Below are positions 22,879-31,675 of a stretch of DNA of 64,000 nt, piece by piece. A program made the position numbers and the translations under genes. Numbering within the stretch: the first letter of the stretch is position 1; every line of letters starts with the position of its first letter. The notes below the pieces were generated by a model. It was not told the origin of the DNA. It searched no databases and worked only from the letters and a program-made list of their open reading frames with translations. This DNA is from Nevskia sp. (lineage in GTDB: Bacteria; Pseudomonadota; Gammaproteobacteria; Nevskiales; Nevskiaceae): contig NZ_JAKFUM010000007.1 in assembly GCF_021732705.1 (NCBI RefSeq), positions 62,001-126,000 of the forward strand. Direction: 5' to 3'.

Positions 22879-24063
22879 CTATGCAGTCACCAGCTTTGCA
22901 GCCTTGGGATCGTAGAGATATCCCGTGATGCTGCCATCCTTGATGCGCGCCACGGCCTCGTCGATGACGAACAGCGGAACGAGAAACCACTCTTCGGGCT
23001 GCACGGGGTGACCGAAGCGGTCATTGATGGTGATGTTCAGGCGCGCAGGTGCGAACAGCCTGTGGAACAGGTTCTCCATCCGGGTGCGGTTGATGCCCGC
23101 GAGCTTATAAGTCGCCACCACTTCGACCTTCGCGAGCAAGTATGTGGACTCGTGTTCGGCGTTGGCAATGCGCGTCTCTACCTTTCCGCCGGTCACGCCC
23201 ATCTTGTGGATGACGTCGCGGTGCTGCGCGACGTAGGGATGATCAGACAGAGAGCGCAGGACGTAGATCGTCCCGCTTTCGACATCATCGGCCTCAAGCT
23301 CGCCGCCGAAGGAGAGTTGCCCGCTCTCAGGTGAGGCCAGCCGCCGTGCGGCGGAGTCGTTGTAGAACGCGCGCTGGAGCGAGCGCAACAGCAGATTGCT
23401 CTCGGTGCCGTTGGAGAAGATGAGGCGCAGGCGGCGGTCCACCTCCCCCGCGGTCGTCTTCAGTGGCTCGCCGACCTCGGCGACGTAGAGCGTAAGGCCA
23501 TCGAGAACGAAAAAGTCGCCGGCCTCGATCGCGCGGCGGCCCGCCTCGATGGACTGGGATTGGCGCAAGCCAGTCTTGACTTCCGTTTGCACGCGCTCGA
23601 ACAAGGGGCGGAAGATTTCAAAGTCCTCGCAGGGCTTGCGATCCGCGATCTCTTCGGCTGCACGCTTTTCGGCGCTGGTACGGACGTGGCGCAGAACCGT
23701 GATGTCGTCTGCGTCGGCCACGTCCGCCAGCTCGGCAGCCAGGTCGTCGATGTCGATCGAATCGTCCGCCGAAGCGGCTACGGTTGGCGCGCCAGCAAGC
23801 AAGTCCTGATGGTCTAACGGCTCAAGTAAGGCGCGGCAATCCGGGAGCGCGCGTAGACGGTCGAGCCGTACGGCATAGAGGCGCTCGAATATGTCGCGGT
23901 CTTCGCCATGCCCCGGCGCACGCCCGTGCTCCTCGGTGAAACGTTGAATTTCCTCGAAGCCAGCGATGACGCGCTCCTCGCCGGCCGGGCGTCCATTTTT
24001 CTTCTCAGGCGGTGCGAACTCGGCCAGCTCTGCCGCGAGGTCGTCAAGATCGGAGTTACTCAT
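22879..24063 (-). CDS. GIY-YIG nuclease family protein (T5orf172-like)
   Basis: A 394-residue protein with an acidic N-terminal region (SDLDDLAAELAEFAPP) and a C-terminal GIY-YIG domain starting about residue 267: GTIYVLRSLSDHPYV, then HKMGVTGGKVETRIANAE with the Arg, and NRTRMENLFHRLFAPAR with the metal-binding Glu. These domains cut DNA. It probably provides cleavage for the adjacent methyltransferase/helicase pair. The ATG at 24063 lies in ATGAGTAA overlapping the helicase stop by eight bases; a longer frame upstream runs inside the helicase and is rejected. Confidence 0.82.
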   Translation of the reverse strand: MSNSDLDDLAAELAEFAPPEKKNGRPAGEERVIAGFEEIQRFTEEHGRAPGHGEDRDIFERLYAVRLDRLRALPDCRALLEPLDHQDLLAGAPTVAASADDSIDIDDLAAELADVADADDITVLRHVRTSAEKRAAEEIADRKPCEDFEIFRPLFERVQTEVKTGLRQSQSIEAGRRAIEAGDFFVLDGLTLYVAEVGEPLKTTAGEVDRRLRLIFSNGTESNLLLRSLQRAFYNDSAARRLASPESGQLSFGGELEADDVESGTIYVLRSLSDHPYVAQHRDVIHKMGVTGGKVETRIANAEHESTYLLAKVEVVATYKLAGINRTRMENLFHRLFAPARLNITINDRFGHPVQPEEWFLVPLFVIDEAVARIKDGSITGYLYDPKAAKLVTA

Positions 24064-26110
24064 AGCGTCCTTCCGCCCTGAAGCGCATGAACGCGGCCGC
24101 GCCTTCGGCAAGGTGCTTTTCCCAGGCATCCTGTGCGGTAACCGATGGGGTACGCCCACGCTCGCGTTTGAACTCCACCGCGCGCTTGGCGATCACTTTT
24201 GCATCTTCGGGTGTGATTGACGTGCGCTTGGCAGAAATGGCCGCCGCGACCTGCTTCAAGCTGTCCTCGCTCATGGTCTTGGCAAGGATGGCGTAGGCCT
24301 CCCCAAAGGGGTTGATGCGATCGATGAGATCAATGTCCAACTCGCGCACGTCCATCGCGAAGCGGCGCACACCGTCGATCAGGGCGGTGTTGGGCGAGCC
24401 GTCACTCTCGCCTTCGGTGACGAGCCGCTTGGCCTGCTGGGTGAGATTGAGGGCGGCAACGGCATGCTGGCGAACGGCCTCCTGATCTTCGGCGTCTAGA
24501 TCCGGATATTTGTCCTTGATGATCTTGCCCATGCGAACCTGCGTAAGCTCCTCAGGCACCAGCTCCTCATCGAACAGGCCGCGTTCTATAGTCGGCTTGT
24601 CCTGAACGAAAGCAGCGATGACTTCGTTCAGGTCTTCCTGACAGATGCGTGCCGCCTCCTTGCTCTTGGGCTCGGCGAGGCCCTTGATCTCAATCTGGTA
24701 CGCCCCTGTCTGCTCGTTGACACCGACATTGCAGCGGTCCGGGTCGTATCCCCCCTCGCCATAGTTAAATCCCGGCGTCGGGCCGCTATCGGGGTTCTTG
24801 GGTTTGAACTCGAAGCGCGGAGCAAGAACCTGCTCCATCAGCAAGCTCGCCGCGATCGCCTTCAACGTGTCGTTGACGGCCTCGGCAACAGCTTCCTCGG
24901 CTGCATCCGGCTCGGCGATCAAGTTGGTGAACCTCGCGCGGGTCTTACCAGGCGCGTCACGAGTAGCGCGGCCGATGATCTGCACGATCTCGGTCAAACT
25001 GGCGCGGTAGCCCACGGTCAGTGCGTGCTCGCACCAAATCCAGTCGAAACCTTCCTTCGCCATGCCAAGCGCGATGATGATGTCTACATGGTCCCGGTTG
25101 TTCTTCTGCGCCGGGTCTTTCAGAGCCGCGGACACCCGGTCCCGCTTCGCTCCATCGTCATCGACCAGATCGGCGATGCGCAGCATGTGCCCATCAGGGC
25201 GCCTGACGAGCTGGAAGCCAGTGGCGGCGTCGATGCCCTGCCACTCCCCCAGAGCCTCGATGATGTGTTCCACCTCCCTCACCTTGTCCTTCGTACTCTC
25301 GCGCGAATTGACGTTGGGGATGTGGATGATGGTTTTCTCTGCAGGATTGAGGACATTGAGGATGTCGTCGATGTAAGGCCCGCTGTAGAAGAAATAGCCG
25401 ATGTCGAGTTGCTTGAGGTACTCGTAGCCGTTCAGTTGCTCGTAGTACGTGTAAGTGACGGTATCGAACTTCGACTCATCCTGAGGCGCGAGCACGGCCT
25501 CGGCGTCGCCGCGGAAGTAGGAGCCAGTCATAGCGACGATGTGGGTCTTGCCACGTGCAAAGAACTGCCCGAGGTGCAAGCCGAGCTTGTTGTCCGGGCT
25601 CGCTGAAACGTGGTGGAACTCGTCAACCGCGATCAGGCGATCGTCGAACGCTTCTACGCCGTAGACATCGACTGCGAAGCGGAATGTCGCGTGGGTGCAG
25701 ACCAGCACCTTGTCATCGCCTTGGAGGAACGCGCCCAGCGCCTTGATTTTGCCGCCGTTGTCGTTGCCCGGTGCGTTGCACAGGTTCCACTTAGGTTCAA
25801 CGTGCCAGTCGGACCAGAAGCCATACTTCGACAGCGGCTCGTCGTTGAAGCTGGCCCCGATGGACTTCTCGGGCACAACGATGATGGCCTGTTTGATGCC
25901 CTGGTTCTTGAGCTTGTCGAGTGCCACGAACATCAGCGCACGGCTCTTACCCGAGGCGGGTGGCGACTTGATGAGCAGGTACTGCTCTCCACGCTTCTCG
26001 TAGGCACGCTCCTGCATGGGGCGCATGCCAAGGGTATTGGCCTTAGCCGATGCGCCATTGCGAGCGTAGGTGACGGAAACGGTCGGTACAGCCTTGGTAC
26101 TGTCGCTCAT
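24056..26110 (-). CDS. DEAD/DEAH-box (superfamily 2) helicase of restriction-like system
   Basis: A 684-residue SF2 helicase related to type I/III restriction translocases: motif I KSPPASGKSRAL (about residue 55), motif II VDEFHHV with DEFH instead of DEAD (about 165), motif III AMTGSYF, and motif VI QIIGRATRDAPGKTR (about 375). No nuclease motif is seen in the protein itself. It sits between the methyltransferase (ATGA overlap) and the GIY-YIG gene (eight-base overlap), suggesting that translocation and cutting are split between subunits. Confidence 0.87.
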   Translation of the reverse strand: MSDSTKAVPTVSVTYARNGASAKANTLGMRPMQERAYEKRGEQYLLIKSPPASGKSRALMFVALDKLKNQGIKQAIIVVPEKSIGASFNDEPLSKYGFWSDWHVEPKWNLCNAPGNDNGGKIKALGAFLQGDDKVLVCTHATFRFAVDVYGVEAFDDRLIAVDEFHHVSASPDNKLGLHLGQFFARGKTHIVAMTGSYFRGDAEAVLAPQDESKFDTVTYTYYEQLNGYEYLKQLDIGYFFYSGPYIDDILNVLNPAEKTIIHIPNVNSRESTKDKVREVEHIIEALGEWQGIDAATGFQLVRRPDGHMLRIADLVDDDGAKRDRVSAALKDPAQKNNRDHVDIIIALGMAKEGFDWIWCEHALTVGYRASLTEIVQIIGRATRDAPGKTRARFTNLIAEPDAAEEAVAEAVNDTLKAIAASLLMEQVLAPRFEFKPKNPDSGPTPGFNYGEGGYDPDRCNVGVNEQTGAYQIEIKGLAEPKSKEAARICQEDLNEVIAAFVQDKPTIERGLFDEELVPEELTQVRMGKIIKDKYPDLDAEDQEAVRQHAVAALNLTQQAKRLVTEGESDGSPNTALIDGVRRFAMDVRELDIDLIDRINPFGEAYAILAKTMSEDSLKQVAAAISAKRTSITPEDAKVIAKRAVEFKRERGRTPSVTAQDAWEKHLAEGAAAFMRFRAEGRYE

Positions 26111-28884
26111 GCATTGGCTCCCGCCTTGCGCTTCTTGCCCTTGGCCGGTGCAGCCGAAGCGGTCATCTTGGTGTAGAGGTCAAACAGCTTTTCCAGCCGC
26201 TCGGTATCATTCTTGAAGCGGCGGCCGATGTAAATGCGCTCTAGTACTTCGTCGTTGCGATCATGCGCCATCCGTAAGTCGGCGGGCATGGCATCGGGAT
26301 CGTAGAGTTCGGCGATAGTCGCCGGGAAGTGGCGCTCCCGCGAAAGTATGATTTCCTCGGCGCAGCGAGTGAGGTCGGCTTTGTTCTTTTCGGTCAGCTC
26401 AGGCAAGGGAAAAGTGTTGTAGCAAGTAGCAGAGGTATACCTAATACGATCTTCGAGCTTGCCTGAAACTGCCTCTACCCAACAGATATGTAGTGACGAA
26501 GAGACGACTGAAAACACATAGAGTTGTGGGTTCTGAACAATGTTTGCCGCATTATTGACGACCACCGTATTATCTAAATAGCCGGCTGTTACGTATTCAC
26601 GTTTCTCCGAGAATACTGTTGGTACGATGATCTGCGGTGTGTTGCGCTTATTTATCCAAGCGAACTTGTGCGGGCGCGATACTGCCGTTTTGGCTCGCGT
26701 TCCACCGGCGATTCTGTACGCTTTTACGGCCGCGACTCGACGGGCAATTTCTTCGCATTGCAATGCATCATCGAGGTGTCGGTCTTCGATCCAGAGACAC
26801 CAGCGTAGGGTGCCTTTAATAAACTCCCCGGAGCCCATGTAAGGCAGCACATATTTGGCAAATCGGCCCGACTGCATTTGGATGATCTGGTCCCGCGCAT
26901 GGCGATCCAGAATCAGAAACCCGCCGTCCAATGCGCCGCTACCATCTGTAATCTCAGCATCAAATCCGAGGGTCTTCTTAGCGCCTTCCACGAACACATT
27001 TTTCGCGTTCAATAAATAGGCATTGATATTCGTTACCTGCCTGCTGTGAAGCTGTCCTTCGCTATTCGTTTCGTAGAGCTTGCGTTCACCAATGATCTTA
27101 GTCGCAAGGCCAACGACGACCACAGAAACACCAGCATTATGGCTCGCTAGGTTTGACCATTTGAATGAGGTGTGTGCAAAAGCAATTTCTTGGCCGGTCT
27201 CGAAAATGAGGGGCCACAGAATCGAAGCTTGAAGACCTTGGCAAACCGAGTTTGTCATCACAAACGCACTCGCGGCGGCAACGTAGCGGCTGTAATCGGA
27301 AGCCTTGATTACCCACCCACAGACGTAATCTAGTGCCTTCCACGTCGTTGTTCGATGGCTAAAGAGATCACTCAATTCCTGCGTTTGCTCCTTGGTTCGC
27401 CAATTGCTGCCTTTGTAAGGAGGATTTCCGCAGATATACGTTTCGCCGCCTTCATTTTCGAAGTCGATCTCTGCTTGATCTAAAGGAGTACCGAACAGGT
27501 CATCTGCAAGCACCTTCACGCTTCTCCCCGTGGGAGGGCAAATTGCCAACCAGTCGAGCCGTAAAGCGTTACCGCAGGTGATCCAGTTCTCGTTGCGCAG
27601 GGGAAGAAAAACGGCCAGCGCCAACTTTTTACCCCGGTACAGGACGTCGCACTGGTACTCGGCGATGACCAGCGCAAGGCGGGCGATCTCTGCGGGGAAG
27701 TCGCGCAGCTCGATACCGCGAAAATTCGTGAGCGGGATCAATGAGCGTATATCTGGTTCGCCGCGCCGACGGTTGATCTCGGCCTCGATTGCGCGCATTT
27801 CCTTGTAGGCTATGACCAGGAAATTGCCAGAACCGCAGGCCGGGTCGAAGACCCTGATCTTGGCGATGCGCTTGCGCAGGTTTAGCAACATTCGGACGTT
27901 ATCGCCTGCTTCCTCCAGCTTCTCCCGCAGATCGTCGAGGAACAGCGGATTCAGCACCTTCAGGATGTTGGGGACACTCGTGTAGTGCATCCCCAGTTCG
28001 CCGCGCTCCTCGTCCTCGGTAACGGCCTGGATCATCGAACCGAAGATGTCGGGGTTGATCAGGGTCCAGTCCAGCCCGCCGACGTGCACCAGGTAGGATC
28101 GAGCGATTCTGCTGAATCGAGGCACCTCTTCACTGCCTGAGAATAACTGCCCATTAACGTAGGGGAAATCGGTAGCCCAACGAGGAATCCCCGCAGTGGC
28201 CCGGTCCTCGCGCTCAATGTTCATAGCTCGGAACAGTGTGGCGATCACCTCATGCGTGTTGGATGCATCCTTGGCGCTCATCGTCGCCACAGTGTCGGTG
28301 AAGGCGTCGCTGAAGATGTCGGTGTCCTCGGCGAAGAAGCAGAAGATCAGCCGCGCCATGAACTTGTTCATGTCGTGGCGGCGCTCTGACATGCCCCACT
28401 CGGGATTGTCTTTCAGTAGTTCGACATACAGGCGGTTCAGGCGGCTGGTGGCCCGGATGTCGAAAGCGTTTTCGCTGATTTGCCGGACGGTATTGATACC
28501 CGCCAGCGGCAGGAAGAAGCCAAAGTGGTCGGGAAAGTCTTTGAAAGCACAGGCGACGGTCTCGCCGCTGGACAGGTCTTCTGCCTCGAAGTCCGCACCG
28601 TCCGTGGCGAGGATGAACTTGGCCTTGGCCTTGGCCGTCGCCGGGCTGGCCTTGAGGGCGGCCAGCGTCTGCGTGACCCGCCCTGCGTCGCAGGTCAGGA
28701 TGTGGATGTTGTTGGTTTGGAGAACACCGCCGAGGTCAGACTTGTTCGACGCCCCCGCGCGGAGACGTTTGATGGTCGTCTCCTTGTTACCGAATGCTTC
28801 AAGGAATCCGTAGGGGAACTCAGCGGACTCAAAAGGCCGATCCGCGAGGTCGGTGATGGCTTGCTCGATCTCAACTGCGTTCAC
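26107..28884 (-). CDS. MmeI/YeeA-like class I DNA (adenine) methyltransferase
   Basis: About 925 residues. Motif I FDPACGSGNFLV (about 345) and motif IV GNPPYKGSN (about 485) mark an N6-adenine methyltransferase. The N-terminal part (GASNKSDLGGVLQ, FKDFPDHFGFFLPLAGI) and the target-recognition and C-terminal regions match the MmeI/YeeA group. Unlike MmeI itself I see no N-terminal D...ExK nuclease motif, so it is probably modification-only. The GTG at 28884 has AAGGA seven bases upstream and begins VNAVEIEQAI as in relatives; an in-frame ATG at 28917 would add 11 residues. First gene of a four-gene operon. Confidence 0.85.
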   Translation of the reverse strand: MNAVEIEQAITDLADRPFESAEFPYGFLEAFGNKETTIKRLRAGASNKSDLGGVLQTNNIHILTCDAGRVTQTLAALKASPATAKAKAKFILATDGADFEAEDLSSGETVACAFKDFPDHFGFFLPLAGINTVRQISENAFDIRATSRLNRLYVELLKDNPEWGMSERRHDMNKFMARLIFCFFAEDTDIFSDAFTDTVATMSAKDASNTHEVIATLFRAMNIEREDRATAGIPRWATDFPYVNGQLFSGSEEVPRFSRIARSYLVHVGGLDWTLINPDIFGSMIQAVTEDEERGELGMHYTSVPNILKVLNPLFLDDLREKLEEAGDNVRMLLNLRKRIAKIRVFDPACGSGNFLVIAYKEMRAIEAEINRRRGEPDIRSLIPLTNFRGIELRDFPAEIARLALVIAEYQCDVLYRGKKLALAVFLPLRNENWITCGNALRLDWLAICPPTGRSVKVLADDLFGTPLDQAEIDFENEGGETYICGNPPYKGSNWRTKEQTQELSDLFSHRTTTWKALDYVCGWVIKASDYSRYVAAASAFVMTNSVCQGLQASILWPLIFETGQEIAFAHTSFKWSNLASHNAGVSVVVVGLATKIIGERKLYETNSEGQLHSRQVTNINAYLLNAKNVFVEGAKKTLGFDAEITDGSGALDGGFLILDRHARDQIIQMQSGRFAKYVLPYMGSGEFIKGTLRWCLWIEDRHLDDALQCEEIARRVAAVKAYRIAGGTRAKTAVSRPHKFAWINKRNTPQIIVPTVFSEKREYVTAGYLDNTVVVNNAANIVQNPQLYVFSVVSSSLHICWVEAVSGKLEDRIRYTSATCYNTFPLPELTEKNKADLTRCAEEIILSRERHFPATIAELYDPDAMPADLRMAHDRNDEVLERIYIGRRFKNDTERLEKLFDLYTKMTASAAPAKGKKRKAGANA

Positions 28885-28989
28885 TTGCTTTTCCTTACGC
28901 TTTCGGGGTCGGGCCATCCTAAAAAAGGCCAATGCCTACATGCGCGGTATTTGACCAGATGTTGCTCTTTGAATTCTCCCTGAAGGGAT

Positions 28990-29011
28990 GTGACTCGGTG
29001 CACTAAGTCAC
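28990..29011. promoter_or_regulatory. Inverted repeat GTGACT-N10-AGTCAC upstream of the methyltransferase
   Basis: GTGACT (28990-28995) and AGTCAC (29006-29011) form a perfect six-base inverted repeat about 105 bases upstream of the methyltransferase GTG. The GACT/AGTC halves are those of the C-box at 19690-19714, but the spacing differs. It may be an operator or simply a hairpin. Nothing else is recognisable in the gap between the methyltransferase and the right island end (28885-29247). Confidence 0.35.
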
Positions 29012-29145
29012 GAGGCCTCCTTGCTAAACCAGCAATAGCTCAATGGTTCCGCTAGAAGATCCCCAAAAGTCCCGGGCAATGACCTGCTTGGTGTCTGCCT
29101 TTCAGTGGTACGAGGAAGAACGTCAACGCTGTTCGTCGTCAAGTC

Positions 29146-29215
29146 TTATGCGAGGATGACCCAATGGCATAAGGCGACTGGCCATTATGCCAAGCTGATG
29201 TCGTTTTTTTATGCG
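29146..29215. repeat. Cluster of TTATGC motifs at the right island end
   Basis: TTATGCGA occurs at 29146-29153, TTATGCCA at 29185-29192, its reverse complement TGGCATAA at 29165-29172 and TTATGCG at 29209-29215. The left end has TTATGCGA at 12793-12800. Between this cluster and the junction, CGCCAT and ATGGCG (29230-29248) form an inverted pair around a seven-base spacer GTATTTA. The layout resembles arm-type plus core-type sites of a tyrosine-recombinase attachment region. Confidence 0.5.
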
Positions 29216-29247
29216 TGTCGAAGAACTCTCGCCATGTATTTAATGGC

Positions 29248-29511
29248 GTAGCCGTGGCTCGGCCGCGCATAGCAGTAGATGCAGCCGTGCTCGCAGCCCA
29301 GATACGGATTGATCGACTGGTCGAAGCCGATGTCCGGCGACTCGTTGCGGGTCAGGACCGATTTCGCCTGCACCGTCCGCACGATGGTCTCGAACGACGG
29401 CAGTGGTTCTTCTTCCCGCTGCCAGCCGTCGTCCACCTTCTCGATGCTGCGCGACTCGAAGCGGCCCTCGTCGTTCGAGCCGGCGCCGCGTCCCTTGCGC
29501 AGCACCGCCAT
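29248..29511 (-). pseudogene. PA0069-family radical SAM protein, N-terminal part
   Basis: The first 88 codons of the interrupted gene: MAVLRKGRGAGSNDEGRFES, then SPDIGFDQSINPYLGCEHGC with the CX3CX2C iron-sulfur motif (Cys73, Cys77, Cys80) and YARPSHGY at the junction. The frame then runs 12 codons into island DNA before a stop at 29209. The remainder of the gene is at 11969-12772. It starts 7 bases after the DUF427 gene, so it belonged to an operon with the M20 and DUF427 genes. As it stands, the fragment has the cluster-binding loop but no barrel. Confidence 0.93.
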
Positions 29512-29518
29512 CGAAGCC

Positions 29519-29800
29519 TCAGGCCTCGACCTTCACGCCCTTCCAGAACGCGACCCGTCCCTTGATCTCGGCGGCGGCCGATTTCGGTTCCGGGTAGTAC
29601 CAGGCGGCGTCCTTGTTGCCGGCGCCATCGACATTCAGCGAGTAGTACGAGGCCGTGCCTTTCCAGCCGCAGACCGTGTGCGTGGCACTGTCGGCGAAGT
29701 ATTCACGCTTGATCGAATCGGCCGGGAAGTAGTGGTTGCCTTCGACGACGACGGTGTCATTGCTTTCGGCGATGACGGTTCCGTTCCAGATGGCTTTCAT
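29519..29800 (-). CDS. DUF427 domain-containing protein
   Basis: A 93-residue protein matching the DUF427 family throughout: MKAIWNGTVIAES, GNHYFPADSI, CGWKGTASYYSL and AAWYYPEPKSAA. The biochemical function is unknown; the fold is a small beta-rich barrel. Its ATG overlaps the stop of the upstream M20 gene by four bases, and the radical SAM fragment follows 7 bases after its stop, so the three form one operon. Confidence 0.9.
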   Translation of the reverse strand: MKAIWNGTVIAESNDTVVVEGNHYFPADSIKREYFADSATHTVCGWKGTASYYSLNVDGAGNKDAAWYYPEPKSAAAEIKGRVAFWKGVKVEA

Positions 29801-31143
29801 GGGGTTTTGCTCGTGGTTTTGGGAAGCGGGGAATTCATGTAGTCCAGGGTCAGTCCGACCAGCGTCCTGACGCCCAGCGGCAGTCCGGCTTCGTCGATCT
29901 TGAAGCGCGGCGAGTGATTGGCGGCGTACTCGTCAGGCGAGCCGCCGGGCTTGCGCACGCCGACGAACACGAACAGGCCCGGGATCTTCTGCTGGTAGAA
30001 CGAGAAATCCTCGGCCACCGTCTGCGGCGTGGTCTCGACCAGATTCGACGCGCCGGCGATCCGCGCGAGCGATGGCCGCATCTTCGCGGTCAGCGCCGGG
30101 TCGTTATAGGTGACGGGATACGCGGTCTCGTCGCCGATCAGCACATCGGCGGTGGCGCCGGACGCTTCCGCGATCCTGGTCGCGGTGCGGCGCACGGCCT
30201 CGTGAATCTGCTCGCGCGCTTTCGGATCCAGCGCGCGGATCGTGCCCTTCATCGTCACCGACTCCGGAATGATGTTGTTGCGCACGCCGCCATCGAACTT
30301 GCCGACGGTGACGATGGCCGGCGCTTCGGTGATGTTGACCTGACGGCTGACGATGGTCTGCAGTGCCAGCACGATCTGCGACGACACCACGATCGGATCG
30401 ATGCCGCCCCATGGAATGGCACCGTGCGTCTGTTTGCCGTGGACGACGATGCTGAAGTTGTCGGCGCTCGCCATCAGGCCACCGGCGCGAAAGCCCAACT
30501 GGCCGGATTCGTACTGGGTGAGCACGTGCAGGCCGAAAATCACTTCCGGGACCGGCGCCTGGCTCAGCACTCCTTCCTTGATCATCAGCTCCGCGCCGCC
30601 TTCCTCGCCCTTCGGCTTGCCTTCCTCCGCCGGCTGGAAGATCAGCTTGACCGTGCCCGGCAGCCGGTCCTTGCGCTGCGCGAAGATCTTCGCGGCACCG
30701 AGCAGGATGGCCATGTGCGAGTCGTGGCCGCAGGCATGCATGACGCCGACATCCTTGCCGTCATAGGTGCTCTTGACCTTCGAGGCGAACGGCAGGTCGA
30801 CTTCCTCGGCCACGGGCAGTCCGTCCATGTCCGCACGCAGCGCCACCACCGGCCCGGGCTTGCCGCCGCGCAGCACCGCCACGACGCCGGTGCGGGCGAC
30901 GCCGGTCTGAACCTGATAACCCATCGCCTTCAACCTGCCGGCGACGTACTGGCTGGTCTCGAACTCGCGATTCGACAGTTCCGGGTGTTCGTGCAGGTAG
31001 CGGCGATCGGTGATCAGTTGGTCGGTGACACTGTCGACCAGATCATCGAGATCGTGGCTGCGCGGATTCTGCATCGCGAGCACAGGCCAGACCGACAGCA
31101 TCGCCGCAGCCGAGACGGCTGCGCGCAGGGCATTTCGAATCAT
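29797..31143 (-). CDS. Exported M20-family amidohydrolase (hippurate hydrolase/aminoacylase type)
   Basis: M20 metallohydrolases cleave N-acyl amino acids or related amides. The ATG at 31143 gives a signal peptide (MIRNALRAAVSAAAMLSVWP, cleavage after VLA), so a periplasmic protein. Metal ligands and the catalytic region are visible: HACGHDSHMAILLGAAK, QPAEEGKPKGEEGGA, FGLHVLT, and a late His in NHSPRFK. The dimerisation domain contains GKQTHGAIPWGGIDP. Length of about 448 is normal. The longer reading to 31227 overlaps the GNAT gene and lacks the signal peptide at the start, so it is rejected. Confidence 0.9.
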   Translation of the reverse strand: MIRNALRAAVSAAAMLSVWPVLAMQNPRSHDLDDLVDSVTDQLITDRRYLHEHPELSNREFETSQYVAGRLKAMGYQVQTGVARTGVVAVLRGGKPGPVVALRADMDGLPVAEEVDLPFASKVKSTYDGKDVGVMHACGHDSHMAILLGAAKIFAQRKDRLPGTVKLIFQPAEEGKPKGEEGGAELMIKEGVLSQAPVPEVIFGLHVLTQYESGQLGFRAGGLMASADNFSIVVHGKQTHGAIPWGGIDPIVVSSQIVLALQTIVSRQVNITEAPAIVTVGKFDGGVRNNIIPESVTMKGTIRALDPKAREQIHEAVRRTATRIAEASGATADVLIGDETAYPVTYNDPALTAKMRPSLARIAGASNLVETTPQTVAEDFSFYQQKIPGLFVFVGVRKPGGSPDEYAANHSPRFKIDEAGLPLGVRTLVGLTLDYMNSPLPKTTSKTP

Positions 31144-31177
31144 CGTGGGAACCGGCTGAAGGAGATCAGCCGCGAGA

Positions 31178-31672
31178 TTAGCGTGTGGCCTTGCCGGTGT
31201 CTGCGGCAAACGTCCGCAAGCCGTCACCGGTGAGCCGGCAGATGCGCCACTCGTCCATCACGACGGCGCCGACGCTGCGATAGAAGCCGATCGCCGGCGC
31301 ATTCCAGTCCAGCACTGACCACTCGAGCCGGCCACATTGCCGGGCCACGGCCAGTTGTGCCAGCGCCTGGAGCAGTGCGCGGCCATAGCCCTTGCCGCGA
31401 TGGTCCGGATCGACGAACAGGTCTTCCAGATACAGGCCGCGGCGGCCCAGGAAGGTCGAGAAGTTGTGGAAGAACAGCGCGAAGCCGACGGCCTCGCCGT
31501 TCTCGCGGCCGATCAGACATTCGGCGCCGGGGCGATCGCCGAACAGCGCGTCGCGCAGGCCGTCTTCGGTCGCCACCACTTCGTGCGACAGCTTTTCGTA
31601 GTCGGCCAGCGCCCGGATCAGCCGCAGGATGGTCGGCACGTCATCGACCGTGGCGGGGGTGATCGCGAACAT
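31178..31672 (-). CDS. GNAT-family N-acetyltransferase
   Basis: A 164-residue acetyltransferase fold: ATVDDVPTILRLIRALADYE at the N terminus, YLEDLFVDPDHRGKGYGRAL containing the acetyl-CoA binding R/Q-x-x-G-x-G/A loop, and VLDWNAPAIGFYRSVGAV. It most resembles diamine/spermidine-type GNATs, but the substrate cannot be told. The start at 31672 lies 3 bases after the kup stop, implying coupling with kup. Confidence 0.9.
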   Translation of the reverse strand: MFAITPATVDDVPTILRLIRALADYEKLSHEVVATEDGLRDALFGDRPGAECLIGRENGEAVGFALFFHNFSTFLGRRGLYLEDLFVDPDHRGKGYGRALLQALAQLAVARQCGRLEWSVLDWNAPAIGFYRSVGAVVMDEWRICRLTGDGLRTFAADTGKATR

Positions 31673-31675
31673 GGC

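Larger units (their letters stand above)
12771..29250. mobile_element. GInt-type genomic island (about 16.5 kb) inserted in a radical SAM gene
   Basis: The island is defined by the two halves of one interrupted gene. The left junction is after AGATA (12768-12772) and the right junction is at TA-GCC (29249-29253); the only shared bases are TA within the split Tyr codon. At the left end, reading inward, are four overlapping genes of the ginABCD type. The cargo is a C-protein locus and a four-gene restriction-like operon. The recombinase genes are clearly more AT-rich than the host, while the cargo is intermediate. From memory, GInts (defined in Pseudomonas and other bacteria) need all four gin genes to excise and often insert in genes. 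The TTATGC motif repeated at both ends is described separately. Confidence 0.88.

Noticed and set aside
12771-29250. Target-site duplication flanking the island
   Set aside because: Only TA is shared at the two junctions, too short to call a duplication; this fits site-specific recombination with a very short common core.
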